Assembly: GCF_032248455.1 (NCBI RefSeq)
Contig: NZ_JAVTTP010000001.1
Location: 3,880,001 to 3,944,000 of the forward strand
Direction of reading: 5' to 3'
Length of the DNA stretch: 64,000 nt
DNA from: Pricia mediterranea
GTDB lineage: Bacteria > Bacteroidota > Bacteroidia > Flavobacteriales > Flavobacteriaceae
Below, piece by piece: positions 17,963 to 26,819 of this stretch. The notes under the pieces were generated by a model that was not told where the DNA came from, did no database searches, and saw only the letters and a list, made by a program, of their open reading frames with translations. Numbering within the stretch: the first letter of the stretch is position 1; every line of letters begins with the position of its first letter. A program made the position numbers and the translations under genes.

Positions 17963-19111
17963 ATGAAGATAGCAATAGTATGTTACCCTACCTTCGGGGG
18001 TAGTGGCGTAGTCGCGACGGAATTGGGTATCGCATTGGCCGGCAGGGGCCATGAAATTCATTTTGTGACTTACAGCCAACCGGTACGGCTCGAACTGTTG
18101 AGCAATAAGATTCACTTCCACGAGGTCAACGTGCCCGAATACCCCCTCTTTCACTATCAACCTTACGAACTGGCCCTATCGAGCAAGCTGGTCGATACCA
18201 TCAAACTGCACGAGATCGACTTGTTGCACGTACACTATGCCATCCCCCATGCCTATGCCGGCTATATGACCAAAAAAATGTTGGAGGAAGAGAACATCTA
18301 CGTACCCATGATTACAACCCTTCACGGCACCGATATTACCCTAGTGGGAAATCACCCCTTTTATAAGCCTGCAGTGACTTTCAGTATCAATCAATCCGAC
18401 GTGGTCACCTCGGTATCCGAAAATCTAAAGCAGCGGACCATGGAATTTTTCGATATCCAAAAAGAAATCGAAGTAGTTCCCAATTTTATCGACGGAAAAA
18501 AATACAGTGCTTCCTTCACCGATTGCCAGCGTTCCCTGATGGCCGAAGATGACGAAAAAATTGTCACCCATATCAGTAATTTCCGAAAGGTAAAACGTAT
18601 TCCCGATGTGATAGAAGTGTTTTACAGGATCCAGCAAGAGATTCCCGCTAAACTGGTCATGGTAGGCGAGGGGCCCGAACGAACCCATGCGGAAAACCGC
18701 TGCAAAGAATTGGGGATTTCCGAAAAAGTCATTTTTTTGGGCAATAGCAACGAGATTGACCGGATACTCTGTTTTTCCGACCTGTTTTTGCTGCCTTCCG
18801 AGACGGAAAGTTTCGGACTGGCCGCGTTGGAGGCGATGATCAACAAGGTACCGGTAATCTCGAGCAATACCGGGGGTATCCCCGAGGTGAACGAAGACGG
18901 CGTAACCGGCTTTTTAAGCGATGTGGGCGACGTGGACGATATGGCCCGCAATGCCCTTAAAATTCTATCGGACGAGCAAACGCTGGAGAAATTCAAGAAC
19001 AACGCCATGATTTCGGCGCAACGTTTTGATATTGATAGAATAGTACCGCTGTACGAAGCTATATACGAAAAGGCCCATAAAAGTCGTTTTGATAAAGCAT
19101 ACGACCGCTAA
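17963..19111 (+). CDS. bshA: N-acetyl-alpha-D-glucosaminyl L-malate synthase BshA
   Basis: 382 residues, GT4 fold. First enzyme of bacillithiol synthesis: UDP-GlcNAc plus L-malate gives GlcNAc-malate. Seen: CYPTFGGSGVVATELG at residues 7-22, HVHYAIPHAYAG, TLHGTDITLVG, and the GT-B C-terminal loop ETESFGLAALEAM around 270-282, all strongly BshA-like. bshB and bshC are not in the window. It is preceded by a repetitive AT-rich leader (17783-17962) with imperfect copies of aattccaaa and ctttcgtcttt. A low-molecular-weight thiol of the bacillithiol kind is thus expected in this organism. Confidence 0.95.
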   Translation: MKIAIVCYPTFGGSGVVATELGIALAGRGHEIHFVTYSQPVRLELLSNKIHFHEVNVPEYPLFHYQPYELALSSKLVDTIKLHEIDLLHVHYAIPHAYAGYMTKKMLEEENIYVPMITTLHGTDITLVGNHPFYKPAVTFSINQSDVVTSVSENLKQRTMEFFDIQKEIEVVPNFIDGKKYSASFTDCQRSLMAEDDEKIVTHISNFRKVKRIPDVIEVFYRIQQEIPAKLVMVGEGPERTHAENRCKELGISEKVIFLGNSNEIDRILCFSDLFLLPSETESFGLAALEAMINKVPVISSNTGGIPEVNEDGVTGFLSDVGDVDDMARNALKILSDEQTLEKFKNNAMISAQRFDIDRIVPLYEAIYEKAHKSRFDKAYDR

Positions 19112-19366
19112 AAATTGCGGCCCTGCCAAAAAATAGTTCGGCACCTCAAGGCGAAGAGTCCTTATCCGTGTCCCATTACTGTAATCCACCGAAAATTCCT
19201 ACCATTTGGACTATATTTTTGGTAAAAAGAAGCGATAGCCCTTACTTTGTAGCGAGAACACCCAAATTTTACACCTATGAAATGAGCCATAAGATATCTT
19301 GATACTGATCGAGATGTTTGTTGGCGAATTACATCTGACCGTTTAAAAAACCATAAAAATAAACAG

Positions 19367-20575
19367 ATGAAACCTATTACGCTCATTGCGATCGCTTTCA
19401 CGTGCCTCCCCCTCACCTCAGTTTTTTCCCAAGAAGTGGTACAAGACGGGGAAGAAGAACTTCGGCTAACGGCTAAAGACAGTATTGTAGAAAAGGCTTG
19501 GACGGTCGGGCTAGGGTACAATTTCGTCGACGATTCCGGTGATATGGCCGATGAACTGTTCGCCTTCAAGACCCAATGGAATGCGGTTCCCTATCCCACA
19601 AGGTTTAACTTCGGAAGATACTTTAAAAGTGGGATAGGTATCGAAGGGATTGCCACCTACAATCGATATAAGGAGGGCAAAATTGTCGATAATATGCCCA
19701 ACCCGGAAGAAAAAAGTTATTTCGGTCTGGATGCGCGATTTACGTACGATCTGAACAAAATCATTGGTGAAACGGCCTGGTTCGATCCCTATCTCGGGGT
19801 GGGATTGGGATACACCGAGGCCAACAACCGCCCGCGTGGAACGTATAACGGGGTCATCGGATTTCGCACCTGGTTCTCCGACCATTGGGGACTCGATCTG
19901 AACTCCTCCGGGAAGTGGTCCATGAATACGGGGGACGCTAGCAATCACCTGCAACATGCCGCCGCGGTGGTCTATCGTTTTGGAATCGAAAAAGGACTGT
20001 CAAATAAAGGCGAAGAAAAGCTGGCCCTGATCGAAGCCCTAAAGGCCGAAAAACAGCGAAAGCAAGATTCCATCGCCGAGGTGGATCGTCAGCGTGAGGC
20101 TGCGGCATTGGCGGAGCGTTTGGCAAAAGAGAAGGAAGCCGCCCAGCTGGCCGCTGCCGAAAAGGCCAGAAAGGATGCGGAGAACCGAAGAAAGCGCCAA
20201 CTCGAATCCCAGATTGCGGACTTGGGCATGATCTACTTTAAATTCGACTCCTCATACCTGACCGATAATTCCAAAACCATTCTTGATAAAATTGCGGCTA
20301 TTCTAAATCAAAACGAAGATGTGACCCTACAGGTGGGATCCCATACCGATTCAAGGGGAGCGTCGAAATACAATGAATGGCTTTCGAGCCGGCGGGTGGA
20401 GCGTACGGTCGGATACCTTATTGAACAGGGTATCTCTCCCGGCCGATTGAACGGACAGGGATATGGTGAAACACAACTGCAAAACGAATGCGATGACCAT
20501 ACGTATTGTTCGGAAGCGAAGCACAGGCTCAACCGACGGTCTGAGTTTACGGTCCAGTTTAGTAATGCGTATTAA
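19367..20575 (+). CDS. OmpA family outer membrane protein
   Basis: 402 residues. Signal peptide to about residue 21 (ITLIAIAFTCLPLTSVFS), an N-terminal beta-barrel-like region (about 40-210), a Lys/Ala/Glu-rich coiled coil (about 215-285), and a C-terminal OmpA peptidoglycan-binding domain with IYFKFDSSYLTDNS, QVGSHTDSRGASKYNEWLS and HRLNRRSEF, including the Asp and Arg usually contacting diaminopimelate. Probably a structural link between outer membrane and wall. The gene is alone, with 255 bp of leader in which I see no gene. Confidence 0.92.
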   Translation: MKPITLIAIAFTCLPLTSVFSQEVVQDGEEELRLTAKDSIVEKAWTVGLGYNFVDDSGDMADELFAFKTQWNAVPYPTRFNFGRYFKSGIGIEGIATYNRYKEGKIVDNMPNPEEKSYFGLDARFTYDLNKIIGETAWFDPYLGVGLGYTEANNRPRGTYNGVIGFRTWFSDHWGLDLNSSGKWSMNTGDASNHLQHAAAVVYRFGIEKGLSNKGEEKLALIEALKAEKQRKQDSIAEVDRQREAAALAERLAKEKEAAQLAAAEKARKDAENRRKRQLESQIADLGMIYFKFDSSYLTDNSKTILDKIAAILNQNEDVTLQVGSHTDSRGASKYNEWLSSRRVERTVGYLIEQGISPGRLNGQGYGETQLQNECDDHTYCSEAKHRLNRRSEFTVQFSNAY

Positions 20576-20635
20576 GTATTGAGTATTGAGTATTGAGTAG
20601 TGAGTATTGAGTATTGAGTATTGGGTATTGAGTAT
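20576..20635. repeat. TATTGAG heptamer tandem array
   Basis: About eight units of TATTGAG with a few substitutions (tagtgag, tattggg) directly after the ompA-like stop codon. Same unit length as the CACCGAG array at 3079, though the sequence is unrelated. Confidence 0.92.
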
Positions 20636-20733
20636 GGATTGGGTGTTCGTGGCTTTTGCGTTACGGGTGCCTTAGTTTTGGATAGGTGGTCGTGCTTGTC
20701 GGGTGGCCTCAATGAACCGAGCGCTTTTCTCTT

Positions 20734-21705
20734 TTATCGCTTTCCCAGATCGTTGAGATATTCCGAAATTTCTTCGGCGATCAATTCCCGACCGTGGGCG
20801 TTCCAATGGTGATCGTAAATAAGGTTTGTTGACTTTTTGGATGCTGCGAACCGATCGGCAAAATCGATATAGCGAAATCCATTTTCCTTTAGAAACTCCA
20901 AAAATAGGTCACTGGTCTTTCGACTGTCCAGAAGCAGGGCGCTCTTGCCCTTATCGAATCCGTAGAGCGCGACGAGGCTTTTAAAATTATCGATCCGCTT
21001 TAGATCCTTTGCTTTTTTTTGCGCTTTGGTCTCCGATTGCATCGCATTGTCTTTGTAGGCATCGTCGGTGTCTCCGAAAGCAATCCCGTCCTGTGCCAAT
21101 TTCTTTAAGGGTTCCACAATTCCGATTTTGGAACCATAGGCCAGCAGTTTTATATTGTCGCGGATTCTAAATAGGGGAGAGGAGAGCATTTTAATCCTAC
21201 CGTGATTGGGTTCGTAAATGCCGCGGTCCAGATCGTTTTCGTAGTTCAGGTAAAATATAATCTGGTCGATCAGCTCAAAATCATCCGAATACGCATCCAC
21301 CAGATGAATTTGGTTGGCAAAGTCGTATCCGGCGTAGCCATATTCGTAAACTTCTATCCCTTTTATCCGCTCTTCGATCCGTTTTCCGGTAGAGCTGTAA
21401 TAATCTTGGTGGAAGCCCTCGATAAAAGAATCGCCGATCAAGGCCAGTTCATAGTTGTCCCTACTCGGCTCGAATTCCCGATGTGAATTGAATCCTGCTT
21501 TATTGATATGGAATTCCGAGAAATTTTGGTTCCTGTTTCCGGTAACGGCATATCCCGAATTGTCCGGCACCCTTTTTTCCACCCCATATTCATCGATGAA
21601 CCTTGGGGGATCTTCCGTGTACAGGTGTAGCGCCCTGACGATACCTTCAAGCAAAAGAAGTATCAAGAAAATATAAAGCGCCGATTTTAAAATAAATTTT
21701 TTCAC
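20734..21705 (-). CDS. SGNH/GDSL-type hydrolase, membrane-anchored (partner of MBOAT)
   Basis: 323 residues. One N-terminal membrane helix (about 5-22), then an SGNH hydrolase fold: GDSF at 91-94 with Ser93 as nucleophile, NYENDLD near 154-160, and YDHHWNAHG at 297-305 giving Asp298 and His300 candidates. Proteins of this kind (AlgJ/DltD/PatB-like) sit next to MBOAT acyltransferases and finish O-acetyl transfer onto an exported glycan on the periplasmic side. The MBOAT gene is immediately upstream (180 bp). It is the last - strand gene of the polysaccharide locus. Confidence 0.8.
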   Translation of the reverse strand: MKKFILKSALYIFLILLLLEGIVRALHLYTEDPPRFIDEYGVEKRVPDNSGYAVTGNRNQNFSEFHINKAGFNSHREFEPSRDNYELALIGDSFIEGFHQDYYSSTGKRIEERIKGIEVYEYGYAGYDFANQIHLVDAYSDDFELIDQIIFYLNYENDLDRGIYEPNHGRIKMLSSPLFRIRDNIKLLAYGSKIGIVEPLKKLAQDGIAFGDTDDAYKDNAMQSETKAQKKAKDLKRIDNFKSLVALYGFDKGKSALLLDSRKTSDLFLEFLKENGFRYIDFADRFAASKKSTNLIYDHHWNAHGRELIAEEISEYLNDLGKR

Positions 21706-21885
21706 GTCTATGAAAGTTGTTTTATACGTTTACTCGGTACTCGAGATTTAAATGCTTCGAGGCCTCGAATTTCTAATGTTTTTCCTTTCGAATGACCCGC
21801 GGTCCTTGTTTTTAGTTTTAAATTCCGTTCGAAAGCCTCTGCATACCGAAAACATTTTCCTGCCAAGGCATTCCGGTGGATTCCC

Positions 21886-23340
21886 TTAGAACTGGAAATA
21901 GATAAACGATCGGTTTACCCCATCATCATAGAACAATAAGATACTCAAAACGACCAGAACGTACAAGAGCAAGCGTACCGGTCGATATTTGAATTTAAAG
22001 GGACTACGTTCATCTTTTCGGATGAGGTATTCGTAAAAGGTAAACACGGCGATCAGGATAAAAAAATCGAGCATACGATAGCCCATGGGATGCACGTAGG
22101 GCTCATAGCGGAAATCGGTGACGATGCGGTCGATATAGTCGAACGCGGCGCCAATGGAGGGCGACCGGAAAAAAATCCTAGAAAACGTGACCAGGGAAAA
22201 GGTCAGCAGTACCTGCAGTATCTCGGTAGGGGTGGGCAACCAGGTACGCTCGCCGATAACATTATCCGCGTATAGGCGGTTTCTTCCCATCAAGAATACG
22301 GGAATATACAATAAGGCGTGAAGGCCTCCCCAGAATACAAAGGTCCAATTGGCACCATGCCAAAGTCCACTGACCAAAAAAATAATACAGATATTCCGGA
22401 CGGACTTCAGTTTGCCCACCCGCGAACCCCCAAGGGGAATATAGATATAATGCCGAAACCAGGTCGATAGGGAAATATGCCAGCGTTGCCAATATTCCGC
22501 CATGTTCCTTGAAAAATTGGGAAACTTAAAGTTCGACATCAACTCAATGCCGAACAGTTTGGCGGTTCCGATGGCAATATCGGTGTAACCGCTAAAATCG
22601 CCGTACACCTGAAAGCTAAAAAGGCACACCCCAAGAATCAGGGTAGAGGCCGGATAGTCGGCATAGTTCGCGAAAATATCATCTACGATGGGCGCCAGGG
22701 AATCGGCGATGACCAATTTTTTGAAAAAGCCCCATAAAATAAGTTTAAGTCCGCTTGAGGCTTGGGGGTAGGTAAAAACCCTTCGGGAATTTATCTGTCC
22801 CAACAGGTTCGAGGCCCTTTCGATGGGACCGGCGACCAGTTGCGGAAAAAATGCGACAAAAGCGGCGAAGGAAACAAAGTTCTTGGTAGGTTCAAGCTTC
22901 TTGTAATAAATGTCGAAAGCGTACGACATGGTCTGAAAGGTGTAGAACGAAATACCCACCGGCAAGATAATACGCAGCGTCCATACACTTTTCATTTCAT
23001 AGCCTACTGCGGAGAATGCATCGACGAACGAGTCGATAAAAAAGTTGTAGTATTTGAAGAAACCGAGCAGTCCCACATTGCAGACCACACTGACCCACAG
23101 CCAGTATTTGGCCTTTTTCTTATCGTTGAGGTTATTATAGATACGTTGCCCCACGTAAAAATCCACCAGTGTACTGAAAGCGATCAAAAACAGAAACCGC
23201 CAGTCCCACCAACCATAGAACACATAGCTGGCCACGATGATCAGTAGGTTCTGAATACGCAGGCTTTTGTTGAATACGAACCAATACAGCACGAATACCA
23301 ACGGAAGAAAAAGCAGAAATTCGAGGGAATTGAAGAGCAA
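21886..23340 (-). CDS. MBOAT family O-acyltransferase (AlgI-like)
   Basis: 484 residues, about 11 membrane helices. Conserved features are YGDFSGYTDIAIG (248-260), RHYIYIPLGGSRVG (296-309) and the catalytic-His loop SGLWHGANWTFVFWGGLHA with His328. Family knowledge: AlgI-type MBOAT proteins move acetyl (or other acyl) groups across the inner membrane onto alginate or other polysaccharides. With the SGNH protein next to it, it makes a two-component O-acetylation system. The preceding 167 bp hold no gene. Confidence 0.93.
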   Translation of the reverse strand: MLFNSLEFLLFLPLVFVLYWFVFNKSLRIQNLLIIVASYVFYGWWDWRFLFLIAFSTLVDFYVGQRIYNNLNDKKKAKYWLWVSVVCNVGLLGFFKYYNFFIDSFVDAFSAVGYEMKSVWTLRIILPVGISFYTFQTMSYAFDIYYKKLEPTKNFVSFAAFVAFFPQLVAGPIERASNLLGQINSRRVFTYPQASSGLKLILWGFFKKLVIADSLAPIVDDIFANYADYPASTLILGVCLFSFQVYGDFSGYTDIAIGTAKLFGIELMSNFKFPNFSRNMAEYWQRWHISLSTWFRHYIYIPLGGSRVGKLKSVRNICIIFLVSGLWHGANWTFVFWGGLHALLYIPVFLMGRNRLYADNVIGERTWLPTPTEILQVLLTFSLVTFSRIFFRSPSIGAAFDYIDRIVTDFRYEPYVHPMGYRMLDFFILIAVFTFYEYLIRKDERSPFKFKYRPVRLLLYVLVVLSILLFYDDGVNRSFIYFQF

Positions 23341-23507
23341 TCTAGGGGGATTTAATGGTTCGGGGTAGCATTATAATAAAGGGTAGGCAGTTGTAGTTTG
23401 AAGTTTTTCGCTTTCTGCAACTGCTACTGCCGACCTCTAAGTACTGTTCAATGCGTTACATTTTCATTTATCGGTCAAAATCCTAAGGTTCTTACTTCAC
23501 AGTCGTT

Positions 23508-24764
23508 CTATTCTAACGTAACTACAACCTGTTTCGTGTTACAGGTCAGTAAATAACGATTCTTTTTTCGGGTAGCATATAGCCGAACATCTTTAAAATG
23601 ACCCTTGTTAAGGTAAAGGAATTCGAAGACCGCTGGTCGTAGGTGATGGTTTTCAAGGGCATCCAATGGCAGTTCGCGGGTGGTGTCGATCGGCCCTTCA
23701 GGATCAATTTCGTGGAACCTGTAGTTTACGTGCTGTACCGATTCCGAAGATCTGCCTTTCAACCGATAGGTCATCCGGTGCATACGTTCGTTCACCTTCT
23801 TATCACGCAGATACTGCTTGAAATCAAAAAAACGCTTTGTACAGTAGGCGATGGTCCTGGCCCGTATGGACTTGCAATCGTAATAAATATGGTATTCAAA
23901 ATCATAGGTCTTCGTGGCCCAACGGGTTTTATAATCGAAATATCCTTTAGAAAAGTCAAAGATTTTTACCCCGTTAGCAAGACACCACTCCAACAGGCCC
24001 AATATGGTGTTGGACCCTAGGTGGAATTTGGCATAATCGATATCAAAAACGGTTATCGCGTCAAAAAGGATGTCTTCCGAAAAAAAGTTCAAGGTAACCC
24101 CGATGGGTTCATCGCCGTTATAGATAACAAACAACGAAGCTTTTTCTTCCAAAAGCATGGGGTAGCTCAGCTCGTAATAGAATTGCCATTCTTTGGGATC
24201 GAGATTATTGTTGGTGATCTGCTTATCGTCAAAACGCTTTTCGAGCAGTTTTCGGAAACTGTCGAAGATATGATCATAGGTTTCCCTGGCCATTTCACCG
24301 CGGTACATGACATAGCGCACGTCAAAAGAGGCATCGAAGCGCTTTTTGTACTTCTTCAGTTTGTACCTACTGCTCTTGCTGAAGGCCGTGGCCAGAAATT
24401 CGTTGACCGAGCCGTGATTTTCAAGATTGATAAGAAAACCTGGATATTGCGTACTGCGGTATAGTCCCAGACCGGTGCCATGAGTGTCGGTATCGATTTC
24501 AAAATAGCTGGGAACATCGTAAATAAGGAAGGCTTTTTTTCTGAAATCCCGGGCACTTTCGAGTTCGAGCCGATAGCTAATCCCCTTGGTCAAGGTCTTG
24601 CCGACATTGGTATAGAGCGGTAAAAAGCGGTGTTTTATAAAAGCCAGGGAAGGCATGAAATCAAATCGATGTTCCGATTTATTTGCTGCGAAACGTTCGG
24701 ACCAAATGCCCGTAAAGGTTGGGGATTGAAAGGGATTGTTCACTTGAAAGGAATTCGAGATCAA
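23508..24764 (-). CDS. FemAB/GNAT-like N-acyltransferase (1)
   Basis: 418 residues, soluble. The central part has the GNAT/FemAB-like (Acetyltransf_6) pattern: SSRYKLKKYKKRFD, a long helix KLLEKRFDDKQITNNN, then ASLFVIYNGDEPIGVTLNFF and KIFDFSKGYFDYKTRWA, the last being typical of the second lobe. Members add acyl or aminoacyl groups to amines, for instance on sugar or peptide acceptors. The stop is followed by 167 bp before the MBOAT gene, and the start is 5 bp after the stop of a second FemAB-like gene, so they form one operon. The acceptor is unknown. It keeps a second, basic C-terminal tail (RLYATRKKNRYLL). Confidence 0.72.
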   Translation of the reverse strand: MISNSFQVNNPFQSPTFTGIWSERFAANKSEHRFDFMPSLAFIKHRFLPLYTNVGKTLTKGISYRLELESARDFRKKAFLIYDVPSYFEIDTDTHGTGLGLYRSTQYPGFLINLENHGSVNEFLATAFSKSSRYKLKKYKKRFDASFDVRYVMYRGEMARETYDHIFDSFRKLLEKRFDDKQITNNNLDPKEWQFYYELSYPMLLEEKASLFVIYNGDEPIGVTLNFFSEDILFDAITVFDIDYAKFHLGSNTILGLLEWCLANGVKIFDFSKGYFDYKTRWATKTYDFEYHIYYDCKSIRARTIAYCTKRFFDFKQYLRDKKVNERMHRMTYRLKGRSSESVQHVNYRFHEIDPEGPIDTTRELPLDALENHHLRPAVFEFLYLNKGHFKDVRLYATRKKNRYLLTCNTKQVVVTLE

Positions 24765-24769
24765 AGATG

Positions 24770-25831
24770 TTAGACCTGAGCGGTCTTGATTTGTTGGCGG
24801 TACGCCGGGAAGTAATCCGTTTCCCCGTGGGCCGAACGTTCGAGGCCATCGTTCATTTGGACCACCAATTCATCGTAGGCATTTTCGTTCACGATATACT
24901 TCCAAAATTCGGCCGGTTTAAGGTCTTTTGAGAAAGAGGCCTTGAAGTGGAAGAGGGAATCCTCCCTGACCCCGAGACCGCCACCGAGATTGAAATAGGT
25001 GAAACCTTCGGCCGTGGCCCGCAACCGCATCTCGTCGATCAATAATTTAATGGGATTCAGGTGCAGGTATTCTTCCTTGCATCCCGATAAGTGGTATTGC
25101 ACGATATTCCCCGTTTTGATGAACATGGCGCCTCCGACCAGTTCGCCGGTATCCTTAACGGAACACATTAACAGTTCCACCTTAAAATACGAACTTATCA
25201 TCAGTTGATAGAAGTACCGCTTATCGAAAAAATAATAATCATCGGCATCGACCCTTCGCATGTTCGCGAAATACATATCGATGAATTCCTCAATTTGCTC
25301 CTCATTCTTCCCTTCCACGATATCATACTTCCTTCTGGCCTTATTAACATAGGTCTTCAGGCGATTGTTGTATTGACGTCGTTGAATGTCGATAGGAAGG
25401 GTCAAATCGATGTTTACCACGTCTCCGGGGCTGTTTACGCAACCTAGACCGTCGATAAGGTTCTTCTGGTAGTCGAGATAGGGGTGCAAGCGGGTGAATA
25501 CGGAAACAATCTTGTTTTCATAGAGAAAGCCCTGCAGCACCTCTTTAAATCTTGTATTGTCAAAATGCAAGGGGTTGCCGTCCTTGGTTTTGCACAACGG
25601 ACCGGCATATCCATATACAGAAGTGGCGTCCCGATACTCAGTACCCTCGATGTCGCGCACCAATAGAGGGAGGGCAACAAGCGAATTATTTCCCCGATAG
25701 GCGATGAGTACGGGCTTCTCCTCTTCCTTTTTGGATAAAAGATGATAATAATATGTATAGTAAAAATCGAAATGGCCGACCAGCTTCATAAACTGGTTCC
25801 ATTTCTTTCTTTCCGTGATGATTTCAATCAT
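24770..25831 (-). CDS. FemAB/GNAT-like N-acyltransferase (2)
   Basis: 353 residues. Similar architecture to the next gene but distinct in sequence: an N-terminal HFDFYYTYYYHLLSKKE segment, RLKTYVNKARRKYDIVEG with basic residues, GELVGGAMFIKTGN, and FTYFNLGGGLGVREDSLFHFKASF that is a hallmark of the FemAB-like/BioF2 GNAT group. A -7 box (TACTTTTG) lies 20 bp upstream of the ATG, so this gene probably opens a transcript with the second one. Inferred role: acylation of an amino sugar or a transfer of an amino acid in glycan decoration; not a peptidoglycan bridge enzyme by context. Confidence 0.72.
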   Translation of the reverse strand: MIEIITERKKWNQFMKLVGHFDFYYTYYYHLLSKKEEEKPVLIAYRGNNSLVALPLLVRDIEGTEYRDATSVYGYAGPLCKTKDGNPLHFDNTRFKEVLQGFLYENKIVSVFTRLHPYLDYQKNLIDGLGCVNSPGDVVNIDLTLPIDIQRRQYNNRLKTYVNKARRKYDIVEGKNEEQIEEFIDMYFANMRRVDADDYYFFDKRYFYQLMISSYFKVELLMCSVKDTGELVGGAMFIKTGNIVQYHLSGCKEEYLHLNPIKLLIDEMRLRATAEGFTYFNLGGGLGVREDSLFHFKASFSKDLKPAEFWKYIVNENAYDELVVQMNDGLERSAHGETDYFPAYRQQIKTAQV

Positions 25832-25850
25832 GCTGATACATGTAATGGTA

Positions 25851-25858
25851 CAAAAGTA
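25851..25858 (-). promoter_or_regulatory. -7 box for the FemAB-like pair (TACTTTTG on - strand)
   Basis: CAAAAGTA on the + strand is TACTTTTG on the - strand, 20 bp before the ATG at 25831. It fits TAnnTTTG. The -33 element is not clear. Confidence 0.5.
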
Positions 25859-26039
25859 CGGTCTTACTTAGGAAATAGTAAACGTTTTGAGAGTAACTTT
25901 TAGCGTTTTCGGGGTTTGTCGGAAATGGATTACGTTACGAGAAGCGGACCAATACAAAAGGATTGCAATCCATAACTCCGCTCCGTCTCAAGTATGGATA
26001 ACGGTATATTAGGAGATTTATTTGGTCGCAAGTTTAGGA

Positions 26040-26720
26040 TCAGATAGAATACACCAAAAAGAAAGGTTCTGCATATTCGGTACCCACCAAATTCCCAAAG
26101 TATTTCGCCGAGTTCCTTAGCGCCTCGATACTCCTTGGATGGGGATAATCCCTTACTTCGGTCGTATATTCCGACATGGCATTTAATTTATCTTCGATTG
26201 TTTCGGAGATGTCGATAAAAACATTGGGATTAAAAGCTTCTTTTTTTAGCAGGTTGCCCCATTCCGTCGAAGAGTTGACGTAATAGGAGAGTAAGTGCCG
26301 CACATTTTGACCAGGGTAAGGTCTGCAAGCGACTAAGGTACTTTCAAAAATTTCGTTGTGGTCTTTGTTGATATCGGTACGGTCTTGTACGAATACCGTG
26401 TCGTATTCCCCTTTTGATATTATTTTTCCCAAAGCGATATTCTTATCTACATGCGCTACGGTATCTAGGCGCATATCCGGAAAATCCTCGCGCGGCAGTA
26501 CTTTGGACCCTAAAACGTCGTTGGCCGACTTGGCCTCATGAAACTTGTCTTCGAGTATAGCGTCGTTGTTGAAATACTGGGTACTGCTACCATCCGTAAA
26601 AATAAGAACATCGACTTGCTTGCCCATTTTGACCAATTGGGGAATCGTTCCGCCAACGCCCAGTATTTCGTCATCTGGGTGTGCGGCTATGACAAGGATT
26701 TTATTAAAGAGTTGGAGCAT
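26040..26720 (-). CDS. PIG-L family deacetylase
   Basis: 226 residues. The metal-binding AAHPDDEILGVGG (His14, Asp16 to Glu18) begins the protein and DINKDHNEIFES carries the third zinc ligand His121. PIG-L/LmbE enzymes remove N-acetyl groups from sugars such as GlcNAc conjugates. Inside this locus it probably frees an amine on an amino sugar, which a formyltransferase or a FemAB-like protein could then modify. The bacillithiol enzyme BshB is also of this family; but this gene is far from bshA and in a glycan operon, so a glycan role is preferred. Confidence 0.85.
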   Translation of the reverse strand: MLQLFNKILVIAAHPDDEILGVGGTIPQLVKMGKQVDVLIFTDGSSTQYFNNDAILEDKFHEAKSANDVLGSKVLPREDFPDMRLDTVAHVDKNIALGKIISKGEYDTVFVQDRTDINKDHNEIFESTLVACRPYPGQNVRHLLSYYVNSSTEWGNLLKKEAFNPNVFIDISETIEDKLNAMSEYTTEVRDYPHPRSIEALRNSAKYFGNLVGTEYAEPFFLVYSI

Positions 26721-26819
26721 ATTGTAAGTTTTTAGACGTTGTACGTTAGAAGTTGCGTGTTGGCTATTTAATCTCTAAGGGTTTAAATCCCATATTTTTT
26801 CTTTACCGGGATATTTTTG

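Noticed and set aside
26040-26720. BshB (bacillithiol deacetylase)
   Set aside because: Same family as PIG-L, but operon context is polysaccharide and bshA is 8 kb away on the other strand; the glycan role is preferred though not proven.
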